DNA of 64,000 nucleotides from Terebella lapidaria (Eukaryota > Annelida > Polychaeta > Terebellida > Terebellidae), in the NCBI GenBank assembly GCA_949152475.1, contig OX424568.1, positions 10,887,667 through 10,951,666 of the forward strand, read 5' to 3'. The number at the start of each line of letters is the position of its first letter. Position 1 is the stretch's first letter. A program made the position numbers and the translations under genes. Shown in pieces: positions 1-15,114 of this stretch. The notes under the pieces are model-generated. The model did no database searches and was not told the DNA's origin. It saw only the letters and a list, made by a program, of their open reading frames with translations.

Positions 1-3000
1 CTTAACAATTCCCCAATGGAATCATTTCAGTCGTTCGACATATTTACGAGTATGTTTATCTCTAGGTGTTTTGTTGACCATATTTTAATAAAATGGCAGT
101 ATGCCATTTGTGCATACTGATGAGTTGTCTTACGAATTATGAGTGATTCACTTTAGTCTAACAATGACTAATGTTGTAGTATTCAGATCTCCATGAGGTT
201 CAGTGACCGATGGGTTATCACAATATTTGTCCTCCATAAATCCTGGTGATTTACTGACATAACTTGTCGCATGCTGTCAATCATGTGACAATATATGAAG
301 CACAATCAAACGTTGTCTCAAAAAGATAAACTTATCATCATGTATACGCTGTTACATTGTTGATGTTTTGTTTAATGCTTCCATATAATACTCATGGTAC
401 CATGAGATTGGAATTGCCGCTCCTAGGCAATTTTGTCTGCATTGTTTAGTATGTTGAAATGTATTGATGCTTGAACATTGCTGATGTTTTGTTTAATGCT
501 TCCATATAATACTCATGGTACCATAAGATTGAAATTGCCGCTCCTAGGCAATTTAGTCTGCATTGTTTAGTATGTTAAAATGTATTGATGCTTGAACACT
601 ATCATTTCTAGCATTGCTTCAAAAGACGTCTTGTTGTTTCTGTTTCAATACCAAACACCCAATAAATGAAAATGTCAAGAAAGTTTACATATAAAACTCA
701 GATATGTCAAATCAAAGATAATTTTTCTGTATTTTGTGAAAGGTCCATCATAATTGGTGTACCCTTATTAACAACTCAAAATGGATATTGACCACACACA
801 ATTCATATATAACATATGGTACGGTCTCCGGGTCTCTAGTGAATAGCCATGTTGAGTTCTATTTGTACGGGGTTGATGGATAACTGCATATTTGCACAGT
901 AATTGAGGGCGTCTGTCTGCATTGTTTACATGTTCATTCAATCTGCCATTTTGTTGGGATAGTGGTTTGACTGGCATATATAAACATCAGTCTAGTATTT
1001 GGTGCAGGTGACTTGCGTGCGTATGTTATTGTAGAATGAACCGAATGACCATATATTGACCAAAACCATACTCCTAGTCTGTATGGCACTATGTATACTG
1101 ACAACATAACGTTCTGAAACAACACAATGGCACGGCTCCAAATTAATTACATTTCCATTTCGGGACATCAGTTCCAAATGCATACAATATCCAAGTAGGT
1201 AAACGGAGCTACTGAGAATGTGAAATTTAATGGATATTTTGTATTGTTCACAAAAGTAATATCAGTTACACAAGAGTGACTCTCTATTATTGATTTCGGA
1301 AATATGTAGCGTGGAGAGAACACAAACCTTTTGTGTGTTTATACACGAGGCAACTCCAAAGTTTGGTACCTGCGTGATGTATATATTCCGCATTTTACAG
1401 CATACAGGAATATATAGTATCATCTACTGTGCTGGATGAATAGAGGGATCTTTGAAAATAAATATCAATATATTCTGCAGTAAAATTAACATTGGCATAC
1501 ACTGCCATCCAGACCATTTGCTGAATTCGTTGAGTTTGCATTCCCAGGAAATAACCATGGCACTGATGACATCGCCCTTGTTGCTTTGTATGTTTTACCA
1601 TTAAATTGACACCAGTACGTATTACATGTATATATATGATGATATGGGTCTGTTTTGGATTTTTAAACTATTTTCATAGGTTGTTGGGCAGTTGTATACT
1701 AATTCCATCAGATGTACAGTAGAAACAACTACATTTACCACACTGTCTGCTCCTGACAACGCCAGTGTGTCTTTTGATAAAGTATTTGGTCGGGCCTTGT
1801 TTCTATTGCAAAATGTTGTATTTCATGTTTGTTATTGGAATCATCAAAATTCGTCTATATTGGTGATAATAAATTGATTCTTACATTCAATGATTATAGT
1901 TGTTTTACGCATCTGTACTGTTAGTTAAACTGTATGTGTGTTTGAAGACTTCGTTCACGCCCATCCACTTTTCCCATTTACACGTCTCGTGCAAATCAAT
2001 ATTGGCCACATCCATTTTGTCACCTGCAAACAATGTAAGAAATGTCTACTGAAATGTCTTTTGTATGGTATCTACCAATAAATTTCAATTTCAACTTGTG
2101 CAGCTTCGGGTTTCGTAGTTGATTCAAATCTGATTACCAGTCAGCATTAATTTATGGCCTTAGCTGAGGCGAATAAAGCTAAATGTGTGAACACAGTATA
2201 GAGCTGTAGAAAATGGATAAAGAATTGTCGAGTTATCTTTGAGGATTTATTTATCACTGAGGATTTGTTATGAAAAGAATACAGCATATCTAGATCTCTT
2301 AAATAGCAGTAGCAGTGGTGTTTGTTTTGATTGTATCTATCTCCGGTTGATGTCACATCTTTGAGGAGGGTTATTAATCATTTACGCACTTGTTGGTTTG
2401 ATGCATTATCGTATTTCTTCTGATAAGCCTGAACGTATCCACCTGATGTTTTTGACAGTGCTCTATTTGACCTGAACATATTTTTTTATCTTGACCATAT
2501 ATGTCATGGCTGAAGGATCAATTTATGTATGTTCTGACATCAGATGAAGATATCTAATATGTTGAAAACATGAAACACATCACGGTTGAATATCAATTGT
2601 AAACCAGATGGGACTACTTGCAAGCTGGAACATCAAAAACCGATAGGGGAGATTTGCTGAATAAACCATGACTAACCTTTAAAGAAGTGGTATTCAGTTA
2701 TGAACCTGGGTACAATCAGTCACTCAATTCTGTTGGAACTAGAATAATTGTGTACGTCAGTCTATTGGTCACCTTGGCTTATCCTTCTAACTCTTGGTAG
2801 ATTAAAAATCTGATGCAGCGCCTTCAGTCCTGTTTCCTTCGTGAGCCTGCCTTTGAAATCTTGCCCGTGACTGGCAATCAAGGTCTGCAGTTCCTCATGA
2901 TCGACCTATCGTTTCCAATTGGTCGATATGGGACTCGATTCACGAACTTGGCAAAGAAAAACTGTGAACTGGAAGGGTTCGTTTCCATGCATTACTCCGA

Positions 3001-5683
3001 ATGCATAATCTCTGAACTCTAGGAATAAGTGGTTGAGACCACACGACCTTATTCTGCAGTTGTAATCGTTTTGGCAAAGCTCTTGTTTCCGGTTTTCATT
3101 CAATATTGTGTGGTAAACATAACTAAAAAAACATAGCAAGTCAGTTAACACAAAATGTCGCACCACACAAAATATTCATTGCAAATGGTTTCTAATGCAT
3201 TTCTAATGGACAGATGTTGACAAGACACTGATATGCGTATGGCTAGCTGTAGTGATATAGTCCTATCCCGTAAATGTACTTCAATTCTGGTAGGTTTTCA
3301 CAGTAACAATTTTTTCCTTTACGGATCAGTTTCTACAGTACGTTCTAAAATTGTCGATGAAAAAACCATCCTATTTGTCACCTACTAACAACGTTACTTC
3401 AGTCAGGGAAGCCACACAGGGCATCCCGGGCAAATGGACGCCAAGAGAACTCAGTCAGGAATGATAGACAGGCCGCTGGATGTATTTTTATAGTATTTGC
3501 AAGTGCAAATAGACGTGGATGTAGTGTTTCCGTAGAATGTTCTGTGTTGTGACAGAAAATCAAAAAAAAAATTGTCAGTGCTGTGCGTTCACAGGACCAC
3601 TATTCTATTTATTTCGTAGGCATGTGAACCAATTGCCTACAATTTTGCCAGATGGTGCATCGATTGGCAGTATATGATGCAATATATCAAGTGTGAATAA
3701 CTTTTAAAATTCTTAAATGACAAAGTTGGTAAGCAGGTAACATGTTAATTGTACAAGAGCATGTAAGGTTCATTCTCCGAAAAAAAAATCGAGTTGGTAA
3801 TAATACTAAGTACGTGAACTGTTTCACTGTAACGCTATGTTAATGCATGATATTGTAAGAGTATTTTTCGTCGGGACAAACACTGAATCCTGAGTAATTG
3901 TGTGCGGTTAACGTAATTGTTGTATTATTCATTGAGATACGTGAGCATAAACTTGTCAAGTAAAATTAATAAAGGCGGAAATGCTCAATATTTACCCAAC
4001 ACATTATCAGTTTTCCAGTATGTCCCCCAGGATGCATCATGTATAAGTAAATTAACTGTGGAATACAGAAATTCTTTTGGTTGAAATTAATTTGATTTAC
4101 TGAAGTATTGCAAAAGCATAATCCTCTTCCGACCCGTTCGGTAATGCATCTGCGCTATTTTTCAGTAGACAAATTGTTCCCCTGACATTTCCACTGTGGG
4201 TCACTTGTTATCCCCACAAATCAGAACGTTATGCAGACTCATAGTCATATCTGGAGTCTTAGTGCGCGAAAATCTGTTGACTATATATATTTACACAATA
4301 TTTGATAAAATAATTATATATTAATAAACATGCTGCATTTAGATCACACTTTTTAAACTGCTATACGCGATGCTATCATCTAGTTCGTGTAAAATCTCTT
4401 CAACAATAATGTACCCATTATATATTAATGCTTGCCTGAGGGTCGACTGTGAATTAGTCTTTGATAAATTGTTAGTCCAGATGTTAACCCCATCATTTCA
4501 GTAGATGAATGTGATGAAGCGGATCAGTATCACTGCCGTTAACCTTCATAATGATCCTCGTTTCTTCAGTAACATTAATCTGAGTGCGATATTCGAACAT
4601 TGGAAATCTTGCACAGAATTGGTAGGATATATTGGAATCATGGACACCATTTGGAAAGCATGCTCCACTGTGTAGTTGAACGCTTACTGGTCAATTTCAT
4701 TTTGCATAATAATCATAACTCATAATTAGATATCAACTTGTCAGCAAATGAACAAACAAATTAAAACCTACTGCATCATTCCACTGCTCACTCCAGAAAT
4801 GACACTTCTTTTGTAAATATCCATCACAAAAAAGTCACTAATGTAATTCACATGGATATCTCCCGTGACACTGATGATGGATGTCTTTGGTGGACAAGAA
4901 TACGTTTGCAATAACTCATGACAACACCTCCAGGACAAGCTCATTATTTACCATGAATGGGAATCCCTCCTGAACTACACCTGGGCATCAAGTGGAATTC
5001 CGTGTATCACACTCACTAAGGATTGGCTTTGAAACTTATTAACACATCACAGGATTCTAAAACAAATCACTATTTTCTGCATATTGTATTAGAGAGTATT
5101 CTAAAACAAAAACCACCTCAATATAATCATATTACAAATCACTTGTATATTCCACATATCTGTTCAAAGATTAGATATGTATACCACATAAGCATCAATT
5201 TTGTTCTCAAACATTCATCTGGAATTGATACTACCAGCTGCGTTGGTAGCTATTTATATCTATATCTTCTGTAAACTGACTAACTTTTGGGCAGTACGTC
5301 TACATTTCTAGACAAATTTCTATATAAAATTTGACATTGTAGACAAGAATCATGTTTTGGGTCAACATGAATAATAAGTTATGCATATTGTATCACAAAT
5401 ATATAAACTAGTATTGAGATGAAATGGACCTGATAGATTTCACTGACATCCTAAGCTATCCTATGGATATTTATTGACAAATGATGTACAACATGATATG
5501 TTCTTATTAGCCAATCACGTATGTGGCAATAACTGGTGGGCACACCTATATAGTGGATAGCATAATTACTGACCGGATCAGTACTGGTTTCCATCAATAT
5601 TCAAGGGTACTTCTTATCCTGATTCTCGATCAATCGAGCCATATCAAGTAGCATCTGGCCGTGCGATGGAGACCCGTCTTATA
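1..5683. other. Gene-free AT-rich stretch
   Basis: No exon, RNA gene or recognisable transposon protein was found on either strand; all ORFs are under 90 codons and resemble nothing known to me. Apart from the tandem duplication near 361-598 and a short stretch around 1829-1885 that resembles sequence at 46523-46583 and, inverted, at 52206-52262, the sequence appears unique at the level of reading by eye. Confidence 0.6.
361..598. repeat. Tandem duplication, 121-bp unit, two copies
   Basis: The unit starting TGATGTTTTGTTTAATGC at 361 begins again at 482. The copies differ at only a few positions (for example ATGAGATTG against ATAAGATTG), so the duplication is fairly recent. Each copy contains the palindromic word GGTACC and the motif CCTAGG. 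No coding content is seen. Confidence 0.9.
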
Positions 5684-5714
5684 AATTGAATACTATATTG
5701 TATAGTATTCAATT
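5684..5714. repeat. Perfect short hairpin
   Basis: AATTGAATACTATA is followed by a TTG loop and its exact reverse complement, giving a 14-bp perfect stem. It lies in gene-free DNA, so it may be the remnant of a small inverted-repeat element. No promoter or RNA gene can be assigned. Confidence 0.85.
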
Positions 5715-6339
5715 CTTTTATAGTGCAGACAAAACGTGTCGCCATCTGTCACACAAATTTGGACTTTATCATATCATTTCGTTCCTGGGAATAGTTCCGA
5801 CCTTCAATACTGCTTTTTCGTCATCTTAATATAGAAACTGTTCACATAGCAAACATTTTCCAGTGTGTGTGATTGCACCATAAATATCGCAGTATCAGGG
5901 TTTTCAGTAGATATACGACATGGGAAAGGCCCATCTACATGTAAACGTCCAATACTCTTGTGGTACTATGGAAGGATATGGGAGAATATGGTTTGACATG
6001 ACAATTCACCAGTCAGGCTTTCTGTCATACGACAATTTACTAGTATGTTAAATGTTATAAACAGTTTATCCCTAGGTGTTTTGATGACCATAATTTATTA
6101 AAATATCCTATTTGTGCCTGCTGATGACTTGTCTGCGAATTATGAGTAATTAACGTATCTGTCGAGAAAAATTCAATAATAAATTTAGAATCAGAGTATG
6201 ATTTGTCGTTTCAGCAGAACATCAGGTGAAATATTAACTTCCAGACACAACAGAATTTCATGACCTTAAATCAGTATTAGAGGACGAGATGTCGAGATAG
6301 CAATACACAACAAAATATCATTTTATAAGTGTACAAAAT

Positions 6340-7260
6340 AAAACCATCATTTAGCAGATATACCTTTTCAAGGCATAAAACTCTTAGGCTTCTGGGTGTG
6401 ATTCATTCTATATCGTTAGTGTTCTGTCTAACCAAACGACCCCCCCCCCACCCTGTTGGCTGATTAGTATGCATAGAATTCGGCAGGTACAGGATCTGGC
6501 CCTAAATCTCTGTCTCTGTTCATCAAGCCATTGTTACATCTTCCGATAGTTTTGGTCCGGTAGAGTCTGGCAGACACTATTGTCATCCATAATTATATTC
6601 GGGGAACTCGTAATTCCATTTGATCACTAGTGCCGACTTGCGATAGAAGGTTTTGTGGATGTATGTAAATGTAAAAAAATATGCTTCCATCTAAAACCAC
6701 AACACCACGAGTGTGTACATGTATGATAAAAGCCTTTGCCGAAAAAAACTTCACGATATCCTCTGTATCAGGACTGAATGGATTTGACCAAGCAAGTAAC
6801 AACATTCCTAATCTAACAGCAACATTCCTCTATGTCTGCTTTCGGAGAGGTAGCGCGTCGGAGATTTTCTTGCGTACTGATTTTGTGATACATTCTAAAA
6901 AATAACCACTACTGGCTTACAGCTGCTGCAAGATAAATCGCCAGAAAACATGAAAGTGCACGGAGAGGCCATTGATGAATAATTGCAAACGGAACAAAGT
7001 TTTCGCATCATGGTCTGGCTATTTCCTTGGATGCTTATCCACTTTATCAGCAATCGCGTTCGTCGATATCAACTTATCGAAAAACGACGTGAGTTTTTGT
7101 TCTCTCCACATCAATAGAACTCGTTTATGGCACATAGTTACAGGCTGATACATAATCAGATTTTCTTTCATTTATTTGATTCTTTGGTGTTTAGATTGCC
7201 AAGTTTGTTTTGTGGTAAGGCAATATGTGTCTATATAAGGAATGTTAGATGAACCGACAC
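6340..7260. repeat. Dispersed repeat R1, copy 1
   Basis: This block recurs in part at 10050-10500 and 21500-22060, and inverted at 25341-25545. Shared landmarks are TTTTCAAGGCATAAAACTC, the phrase TCTGGGTGTGATTC, and TTCATCAAGCCATTGTTACATC. Its second half (6830-7260) matches the outer inverted-repeat arm at 22940-23360, including CTACTGGCTTACAGCTG and GTTTTTGTTCTCTCCACATC. It has no intact ORF above 75 codons. It is an old transposon-like unit of unknown class. Confidence 0.7.
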
Positions 7261-7599
7261 AAGTGTCTGATCGAAATATATATGCTGATCGAAATATGGT
7301 CTTCAGGTTGATACACAATTAGATTCTCAACCAATTATACACTTCATCCATTCCATGCGTGCCATGTTGATCGCATGGTAACTATAGGACGACAGGTGCA
7401 TTGTATATATGAGGAATAATACAAAACTAAAGTTGGCATGCAAAAACACTACAGGTTCATCAAAACATGATGAAATGTTTACGGTTTGTGCATCTGTTCT
7501 ATCAGTTGAAGAACTATTTTTTAAGTGACCAATTTACTTTGCAGTGAATATTACGATCACGATCATTTCAGTCCAAGCATTAGACACGCCTGGAATAGT

Positions 7600-9300
7600 A
7601 ATTTTATCTGGGGAGTGATATATCCCTGAATGAAAGAACGCACAAATTTATGATGTCTGGCGCTTCTTACTTGCGACCCAGGATCCCAGATGCACAAGAT
7701 GTTTCTTGTTCAATTGTGATCAGAATTTTTTGGAATATGTGTTTTGGGTACTAGGAAATGCGAAAATGTCATAACAGCTAATTAGAGTTTTGGTCTCTTT
7801 CCATTCAAACCTCATTATTCCTCATTAGTGGGACTCTACTGGACTGTTTTCAATTTTGATGTGCTTGCATAATGACCATGACAACGAAAATCTTCAGGGG
7901 AACGTAACTGATTGCATAAGGAAACCAGCACTTCAATGCAACCAAAAATTGTCATTTTGAAGGTGTTATTCTTGTTCCGCCTTACTAATGCACATAATAT
8001 TCATTGCATCCGCTGACGATGTTTGTGTCATAAAAATGTGTGGTAGATGACGAAAACTTTCAAAAACAGATCAAATATAGGTATCAAAGCCCCAATTCTA
8101 GATATATTTGACATGTGCCATTTATGTTTATTTCGAAAAATTTTGAATCAAAAAACCTTCGCAATAAGAACGAAGCGAAGCCAAACGATTATTATAAACA
8201 TGCATAACTAGGGCTAAACAATGAACAATATGTAGTTGTTTTGATTGTAGAATGAATATTATAATGATATTTAATATGATATTTTTGAATTCAATATGAT
8301 ATCACACAGAATCATTAGTAACTTTGCTGTTTATTTTACCTGGCACATCTCGCTCAATGACTAACAATGCTTAGCAAACATACACCCATTATACAATACC
8401 AACAAAGTTCTGACCTGGACAAATTTGAATTCTATTTACCCACGTTACAAAAAATTATGTTGGAGAACACATTTTCAAGGGTCACTTTCGCAATGGACCA
8501 GAATAATGCACATGAACTTCCACAGTTTTTTTTGCATGGCCCTAGTCATAAAAAATGGATACAGGAGCTTTGAGCTTCAAGCCACCCAGGTTTCTGATTT
8601 CATCCAGATGTAACCTGTCATCAGCCAATTGCAGCAATTGGACTGAATTTCATTTAATAAGTCATCAATCACAAGCCAATGTGACAGGACATAGGTGAAA
8701 TAGTAAGCCTGAAGTTTGAATGTGTCGCCCAACTGCATCCACACTGGAACACGAAACCAATTTTGTTGTTGCCGCTGTGAGGTTCGTCTGACCGATCTTT
8801 GGTATATGATGAATATGTATGTGTACATGTAGGTCAGATGTGCATATGATGATATATGACATGATATCTGTTACATCAGCTGACGATGTCCATGTCATAA
8901 AAAATGTGGTATATGACGGATTAGGCAATAACAACATTCAATAGCAGATTCAATACAGGTATTGAAGCTGAAGTACATTTGACATTTGCGATGATCAGTG
9001 TATTTGGCCTAAAAAAACGGAAAATTATTCAACTTTAAACTGTATGAAGAAGTATTATTATGATGTAATAATTTTTGTTTCAAGAAAGCAAGACCCGTTG
9101 CTTAGCTTATTTGGCTTAAGGGCATATATGTGAAATAACATAGTTTAGAAGTGTGAATCATCATTTAATTATATTTTGCAACCTACATAACTCACATCAT
9201 GGCTTCCTCGTCTTCAAAAATATTATTTCACATATATGCACATAACAAATGAGTGTACTGTAGAATATCTGGTGTACTTCTATTCAGTGGCCAGTCAGAG
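7600..9300. repeat. Segmental repeat block, related to 25860-27700
   Basis: The order of landmarks is the same in both blocks: a GATCCCAG phrase, CATTACTCCTCATTAG-like text, CATGACAACGAAAA, then a stretch with CCATGTCATAAAAAATGTGG and GACCGATCTTTGGTATATG. Divergence is moderate with several indels, so it is an old duplication. The small minus-strand ORFs in both copies are shared only because the DNA is homologous. No gene is recognised. Confidence 0.7.
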
Positions 9301-10049
9301 CAGTACCATTCTATCAAGTATAAAGACATCAAAAATCAACGGCCAAGCACAGGAAGTTGCTTCGAATGAAAAGCGTCTCCCATATAACTGACAAGGAATA
9401 CGAATGTGATGCCATCTAAGGCATGTAAGGTGTTGTTACTTCTGCAAGTATCTGGCAATTTCAAGGACAATACTAATCCACATTCCGCCTTTGGTTAAGC
9501 TAGTGCAGCCTACCTCACCCAAACATTGCCGAACAGTGCCAGGAGATAATGTGCCATCCTAAAGTAAATCAAACGAGAGCGTGATGCTGTCGTCCTTTTA
9601 ATTTTTCTGTATCATAGAGGTATATAACTGTATACCATTTCAAAAGCAAACCCTCCATTGGACAAGGATGGTAATGCCAACGAATGTTTTATCAACTGCA
9701 TTCATATCGTACGTATATCATAATCACATGTCCTATTTTTTATTGAAAAATGTCCTATTTTCTATCGAGGTTCGTGTTGCATTGAGAGCTCGAAGTTTGC
9801 ATGGGCTAAAAACTAGGCATGTATATGAATAGTATATATAAATTCATGTATGAAATCAGAATTAGAAAATGACGTCTGCATCCAGCAACCTGAGGCAAAA
9901 TATTATCTTGTGAACTTCGAGATACTCACCACAGCAATGCATAACATGAAATCAGTGTTAGAGCACGAGATGCAGATAAAGCAACACATTACATAATAAC
10001 TGAAAGCCTCCAAATTATCACATTACAGAAAAGCATGAAAAATGAAAAC

Positions 10050-10520
10050 CGCATTAGTAGATATACGTTTTCAAGACATAAAATCCCGGGCCCTGGGGCT
10101 TCTGGGTGTGATTCTCTTTATTCAGCCAGTGATTTGACTGCCTGTACGGGTCCTTTATTGGTTGATAGGTATGCATATGAATAAGCAAGTACAATATCTT
10201 GGCCTAAACCCCTGTCTCTGTTCATCAAAGCATTGTTACATTTTCATGTAGCTTGGTCCGATAGAGTCTGGAAAACATTTTCGTCATCCATGATTCTATT
10301 CAGAAACTCTGAACTGACCAGATATTGCAATTCTATTTGATCATTGACGCCGACTTACAATGGCAGGTTTTATGAAAATCTGTGAATGTCAAAACAACTT
10401 CGAAACCCCGTGTTGTCGTCTTCCTGGGTATGAATTTGATTTAGTAACAACATTCCTAATCTAACCGCAACATTCCTCACAGCTGAGACAATACAAGTGC
10501 GGGGTCCGGGTCACTGATAG
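10050..10520. repeat. Dispersed repeat R1, copy 2 (partial)
   Basis: Matches 6365-6830 and 21530-22030: TTTTCAAGACATAAAATCC, CTTCTGGGTGTGATTC, CTGTCTCTGTTCATCAAAG, and an end with GGGGTCCGGGTCACTGA that is shared with 21998-22014. It is diverged and non-coding. Confidence 0.7.
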
Positions 10521-10560
10521 CATGATGCGTGACCAGAGATCAGCTTAGGATAGAAGCTCA

Positions 10561-10676
10561 ACTGTTAAGCTTAAGCTGGATAAGTACATTGATACTATCC
10601 TACTGTAAGCTTAAGCTGGATAAGTACATTGATACTATCCTACTGTAAGCATAAACTGGATGAGTACATTGATAAG
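10561..10676. repeat. Minisatellite, 40-41-bp unit, about 2.8 copies
   Basis: Units begin ACTGTTAAGCTTAAGCTGGA at 10561, and the next copies start at 10602 and 10642. The third copy is more diverged (ATAAACTGGATG). The unit lies just downstream of R1 copy 2; the 22030-22080 region after R1 copy 3 has a single related unit, so the array expanded here. Confidence 0.9.
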
Positions 10677-11359
10677 TACTAACGTTGTAAGCCAAACTTC
10701 GATCATACGTTCAGCCTCGCCAAGGGCATGTTAACTGGGCTGAGATATAACTGCCGACTTTAATCAGCATGCTCAAATCAACATAGCAAGAAATATTTTG
10801 TAAAATTGTGTACAAACGTATTTTCTAAGATTTACATGTTTTTTTTGTTCTCTGGCTGGTGTGTTAACTCCCTCTCATGGATGATATACTGTAGATAATC
10901 ATGGCGTAGATACTTGGATATATAGGGCGCACATGACATACATAGCTATAATTAGAAATGTTATTCTGCCAAGGTTTATCAACTAGGTTGTGATATGACA
11001 TTGCATCAGTGAAACATGGTCCAGTTCTATGAAAAAAACAAAGATTAAAGATCTAATGATGAAAGACTGATGGCGTCACAGGTTATATTGAAAGCGTTAG
11101 CAAATAACCACAGAGGAGTGAAACACGCCATTAGTGGGTACCATACTACTACTTATTCCCACTAACCTTAATATTATGAAGATTCAAATCCATAAGCTCA
11201 TGCCCCAAGTCTGGCAAGCATATGTTTATTATAATACATGAATAATGTAGTTTCACATGCTGTCTTCGATTTGCCTTTTTTCATTGCTAAATATGGTATT
11301 AAATTTGATTCCAGCTAAGGCATGTACATATAATACTTTGACAAATGCGGGCACCAAAT

Positions 11360-12700
11360 AAACCTTGGAGGTATTGTCACACTTCTCACAAGGTCACAAC
11401 GGAGAAGGCAGGATTGCCACTAATGAGGTTACTCTAAAGGTGTGGTTACTCCCGGAAGTATCTCACAATTTCAAGGACAACACTGATCCACATTCTATCA
11501 TTTGCCAAGCCAGAGCAGCCAAACCAACCCAAACATATTCAAGGGAGTGCCAGGAGATTATGAGCCATCCTAAAATAAATCGAATGAGAGTTGTGTGTTG
11601 CTGTCTTCCTTTTCGCTTTTCTGAATCATACAGGCATATAGCTGAACATCATTTTGAAAGCATACTCTACTTCGGACAAGGATGGTAAAGCCAACTGACG
11701 TTTCAGCAACTGTAATCATATCAAACATATATCATAATCACCTGTCCGTTTTTTTTACCTATCTTCACACCACCATATGCATGGTCACTAATCAATTTTT
11801 TCTGAATACTAATTATATGGGTCCCAATATAAAAATAAGAATTGTCAGGAAACAATACATTTTCATCTGTCATGCTGTTGCGCAAGGGAGGATTCGCCCT
11901 CCTGCACTCCTTACAAACATATATCACATCACAAACTAGTTATTGATGTAATTCACATGAACATCTGCCGTGACACGGAGAAATAAATCATTGGCAGACA
12001 ATAATGCATTTGCAATAACTCATGGCAACACCTCAAGAACACCCTCCTTATTTACTCGGATGTGGAATCCCCCTGCTCCATACCAGGGCATCAATTGAGA
12101 TTATTTGATTAAATTAACACACGCAAGGAAGATTGGCTCAGAAACGTATAAACCTATCATCAGCGGTAATACGTTCATACATATATCATTAGGATATCAT
12201 AGAATTCTGTAATGAATTGTGGCACGATTGAGCACCTGTTCTGCTACCTATTATATCATGACTATTCATGAAGGGATACAAAATCGAAAATACTCATCTC
12301 TGTATTCGATATATGAGTGTGTTCATGAAAAAAAATGCATTCAAATTCCACTGAATATTCTCATATTTGCATATTTCATCGGGAAATAAATATGTGATAT
12401 AGGTTGTTCACAAACAAATTTTTGAAATTGATACCAACACCCGCGCCCATACCCCTCACGAAAGAGTTTTTTGTATTGGACATTGTACAATGAATTGAGC
12501 AATATTCGAGTTGTTTGTAGATATATGACTTGGGGAAGACACATTTGCGTCTGAATGCGCAACAAATAATTCTATTCGGATGGTACTGTGGGATTGTTTA
12601 TTTGCTATTCACAAGATTCGTTTTGGTGTCATGTTCCATCTGAGTTAACGGATCTCTTTGGTTTGAAGGATGGCGATTGTGTATCAAGTTTCATAAGAAT
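11360..12700. repeat. Segmental repeat block, related to 27850-28330
   Basis: Shares GTGTGGTTACTCCCGGAAGTATCTCACAATTTCAAGGACAACACTGATCCACATTC-type text with 27937-27988, the phrase AGTGCCAGGAGATTATGAGCC, and further on TATGACTTGGGGAAGACACATTTGC with 28190-28215. A third, weaker copy of the first part is at 9420-9550. The 107-codon ORF at 11365-11688 lies in this repeat and is not conserved as an open frame in the other copies. Confidence 0.7.
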
Positions 12701-13859
12701 ATATGCCAGGCAGAATACAGTGATTGTGGAGCAGCGGTTTATTATTTTCCATTAAACGCCCCTATTTTCGGGTATAATTAGTTTCAGTTACCCAAAATCT
12801 CTTCAGGAGCAGCAGTTTAGCATTCGAGGAAGCAAGTTAGTTACAAGAAACATCCACAATCTCAGAGGAGGTGTAATCGTTTTTCCCACCGGGCATTTTA
12901 GTCTGTCAGCTGTCATTCACTAGGGGTCTCTGAGATTTGGTGCACAAATATACAACTCGGCAAACAGTTTCGATCTTCTGAATGATATCAAATCAGCATA
13001 AATTTGGTTTAGCACAACTATTTCAGAAGTTGAGGTAAAATATTCCAGAGGATTGCGCGATTGTAAAAGTGAAAGACATAGACGTAGAATCAATACCCAG
13101 TATTAAGTATTCCGAGTAAACAAAACAGGGTCCATTCTACGAAGTGAGAGAAAACGAAAATGACAGGGAAACTCATGAACTCCCAAAAATGGCCATTAGG
13201 AGGTGAAATCAGGTGTTCCGGAAAGAGTGAGCATTTCCTGCCCCACTAGTGGCACCCGTCAAGAATTCCTCAAAATTAACATGAAAATAGATCGATGCAT
13301 GGCAGACATGGATTTGGTGTATTTATCAACCATATCATGGTGACGTTCATAGAATTTCCTCAGAGACAGCTATGAGTCTTGGTAAAACATATCCTTGTTA
13401 CAGAAGTTTAGAGACTAGCTGGGCACTTCGATAAACAAAGTCCTCATATTTGCAACTAGCTCTGGAATAGCGTATAAGTTGAGTGCACACACCATATGCA
13501 CACACAATATCGGTATTTGGAAGGATGGGAGTTATGTACCACATACCAAATTTTTGACCTACAGTATACGTACAGCCATTTCCTGTCTCAGTTTCAGAAT
13601 TTCGTGTCAGTATTGAATAAAAAATACTGAAACTTCTTCTCTGCTCACTTTGTGTATATTAATCAAGACAGAATAGAATCATATTAGTTTTGGATAGTCG
13701 GGTAGTACCTTCTTTCTTTTTTGAATTTACTGCTCTGTCTCAGAGCCATTCCTGGCAAAAGAATATATATGCGTGATTATCAATTATATAAAGAGGAATG
13801 GAATGTGAAATCGGCATAACACATTATTTCACAATTCTGATGACAATATTATTAAAGTT
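12701..13859. other. Gene-free stretch, nothing recognised
   Basis: No ORF, splice-bounded exon, tandem array or clear duplicate of another part of the window was seen. The sequence is AT-rich with ordinary short homopolymers. Confidence 0.5.
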
Positions 13860-15114
13860 ATCCAGTCTTACACGTTCAACTCTCATGTAATCCATGTTTT
13901 GGAAAGGAAATAAATAATGTGCATAATATTCATTTGGTCATGGATTTATATCATGAATAAGCAGCATAATACAAATCCATGGTTTTATGCGACATTTCAA
14001 TGTAAAAAAAAAACATGTCCTTGAAAGCCAAAGGCGCGTGTCTGAGTGACTCGTGCCCACACCTCTGCAATAGCATCATTAGTATGGAATGACAAGCTCC
14101 TCTGACCATCAACAATACAGAGGGCGGACCAGCTGGAAATGCTTATTCATCAAAATGTTCGGTAATGACAAATTATTTATCGACCTAGCAATAAACTCAA
14201 CAAGCAAAGTTCGTTTCAACAAATTATGTCAGAAAGAAAATTCCACCAAGCTTACTACTGTAAGTACACAATAGGTAACAAAAATGTACCAACTGATGTA
14301 AACACTGCACACCAATAATACCTTTATCATTAAAACACAAACTTGCACAGTGCAGACAGCGATTGTATAAATAGGATTTGGTTCGTTTTGATTTTGAGAT
14401 GTTGTACAGGTTCATTGGATTGCATCTGATATGGTTCACAACGGTGCTAGACACCTAATGATGGGGAATTATAATTCACAAGCTAATCATTTACTATATT
14501 TCAAACAAACGCCTTATATAATCGCGCTTCAGTCGTTAGAAAACATTATACTGCAAAGATATACCATAATAAATACTGGCAAACAAAATATCCCATCAGG
14601 GTCTGGCTATTGTTGGAGATGTTCTTGAAGATTATACGCCGTCGCGTTTGTCACGATAATTTCAATGTAAGGACAACGATGTGTTTTAGTTTTTTTTCAC
14701 ATCAAAAGAATTCGTTAAGGCTCATCGTCATCAGTATTGGTTCATAGCACATAGTCACAAGGTGGCCAAAACATTCATGACGTATACGCACTGTCCCGTT
14801 TGTTATATTACATTGTACATGTTGTAGTTTATGAACAATGACATGCGCTTTGCTCGTCATTCAATCCTTCCGGCACATTTCTGATTTTATTGAATTTGAG
14901 ATAATGAACATGTGATATACGGACGAAGACTCCTGTCCTACAGAAACTTGAATTCCATTCCCTTAGGTCACAGGAATAATAATTGAATCAAAAAGTATAT
15001 TGAAGGGCCACTGATGCAATCATAGTTATCAAGCCATTTTTTTTAACAATGACTATAAATCAACAGCATTCTGAATCATACATTCTAACTAGAGGTGGGT
15101 TTGTGTGTGTGTGT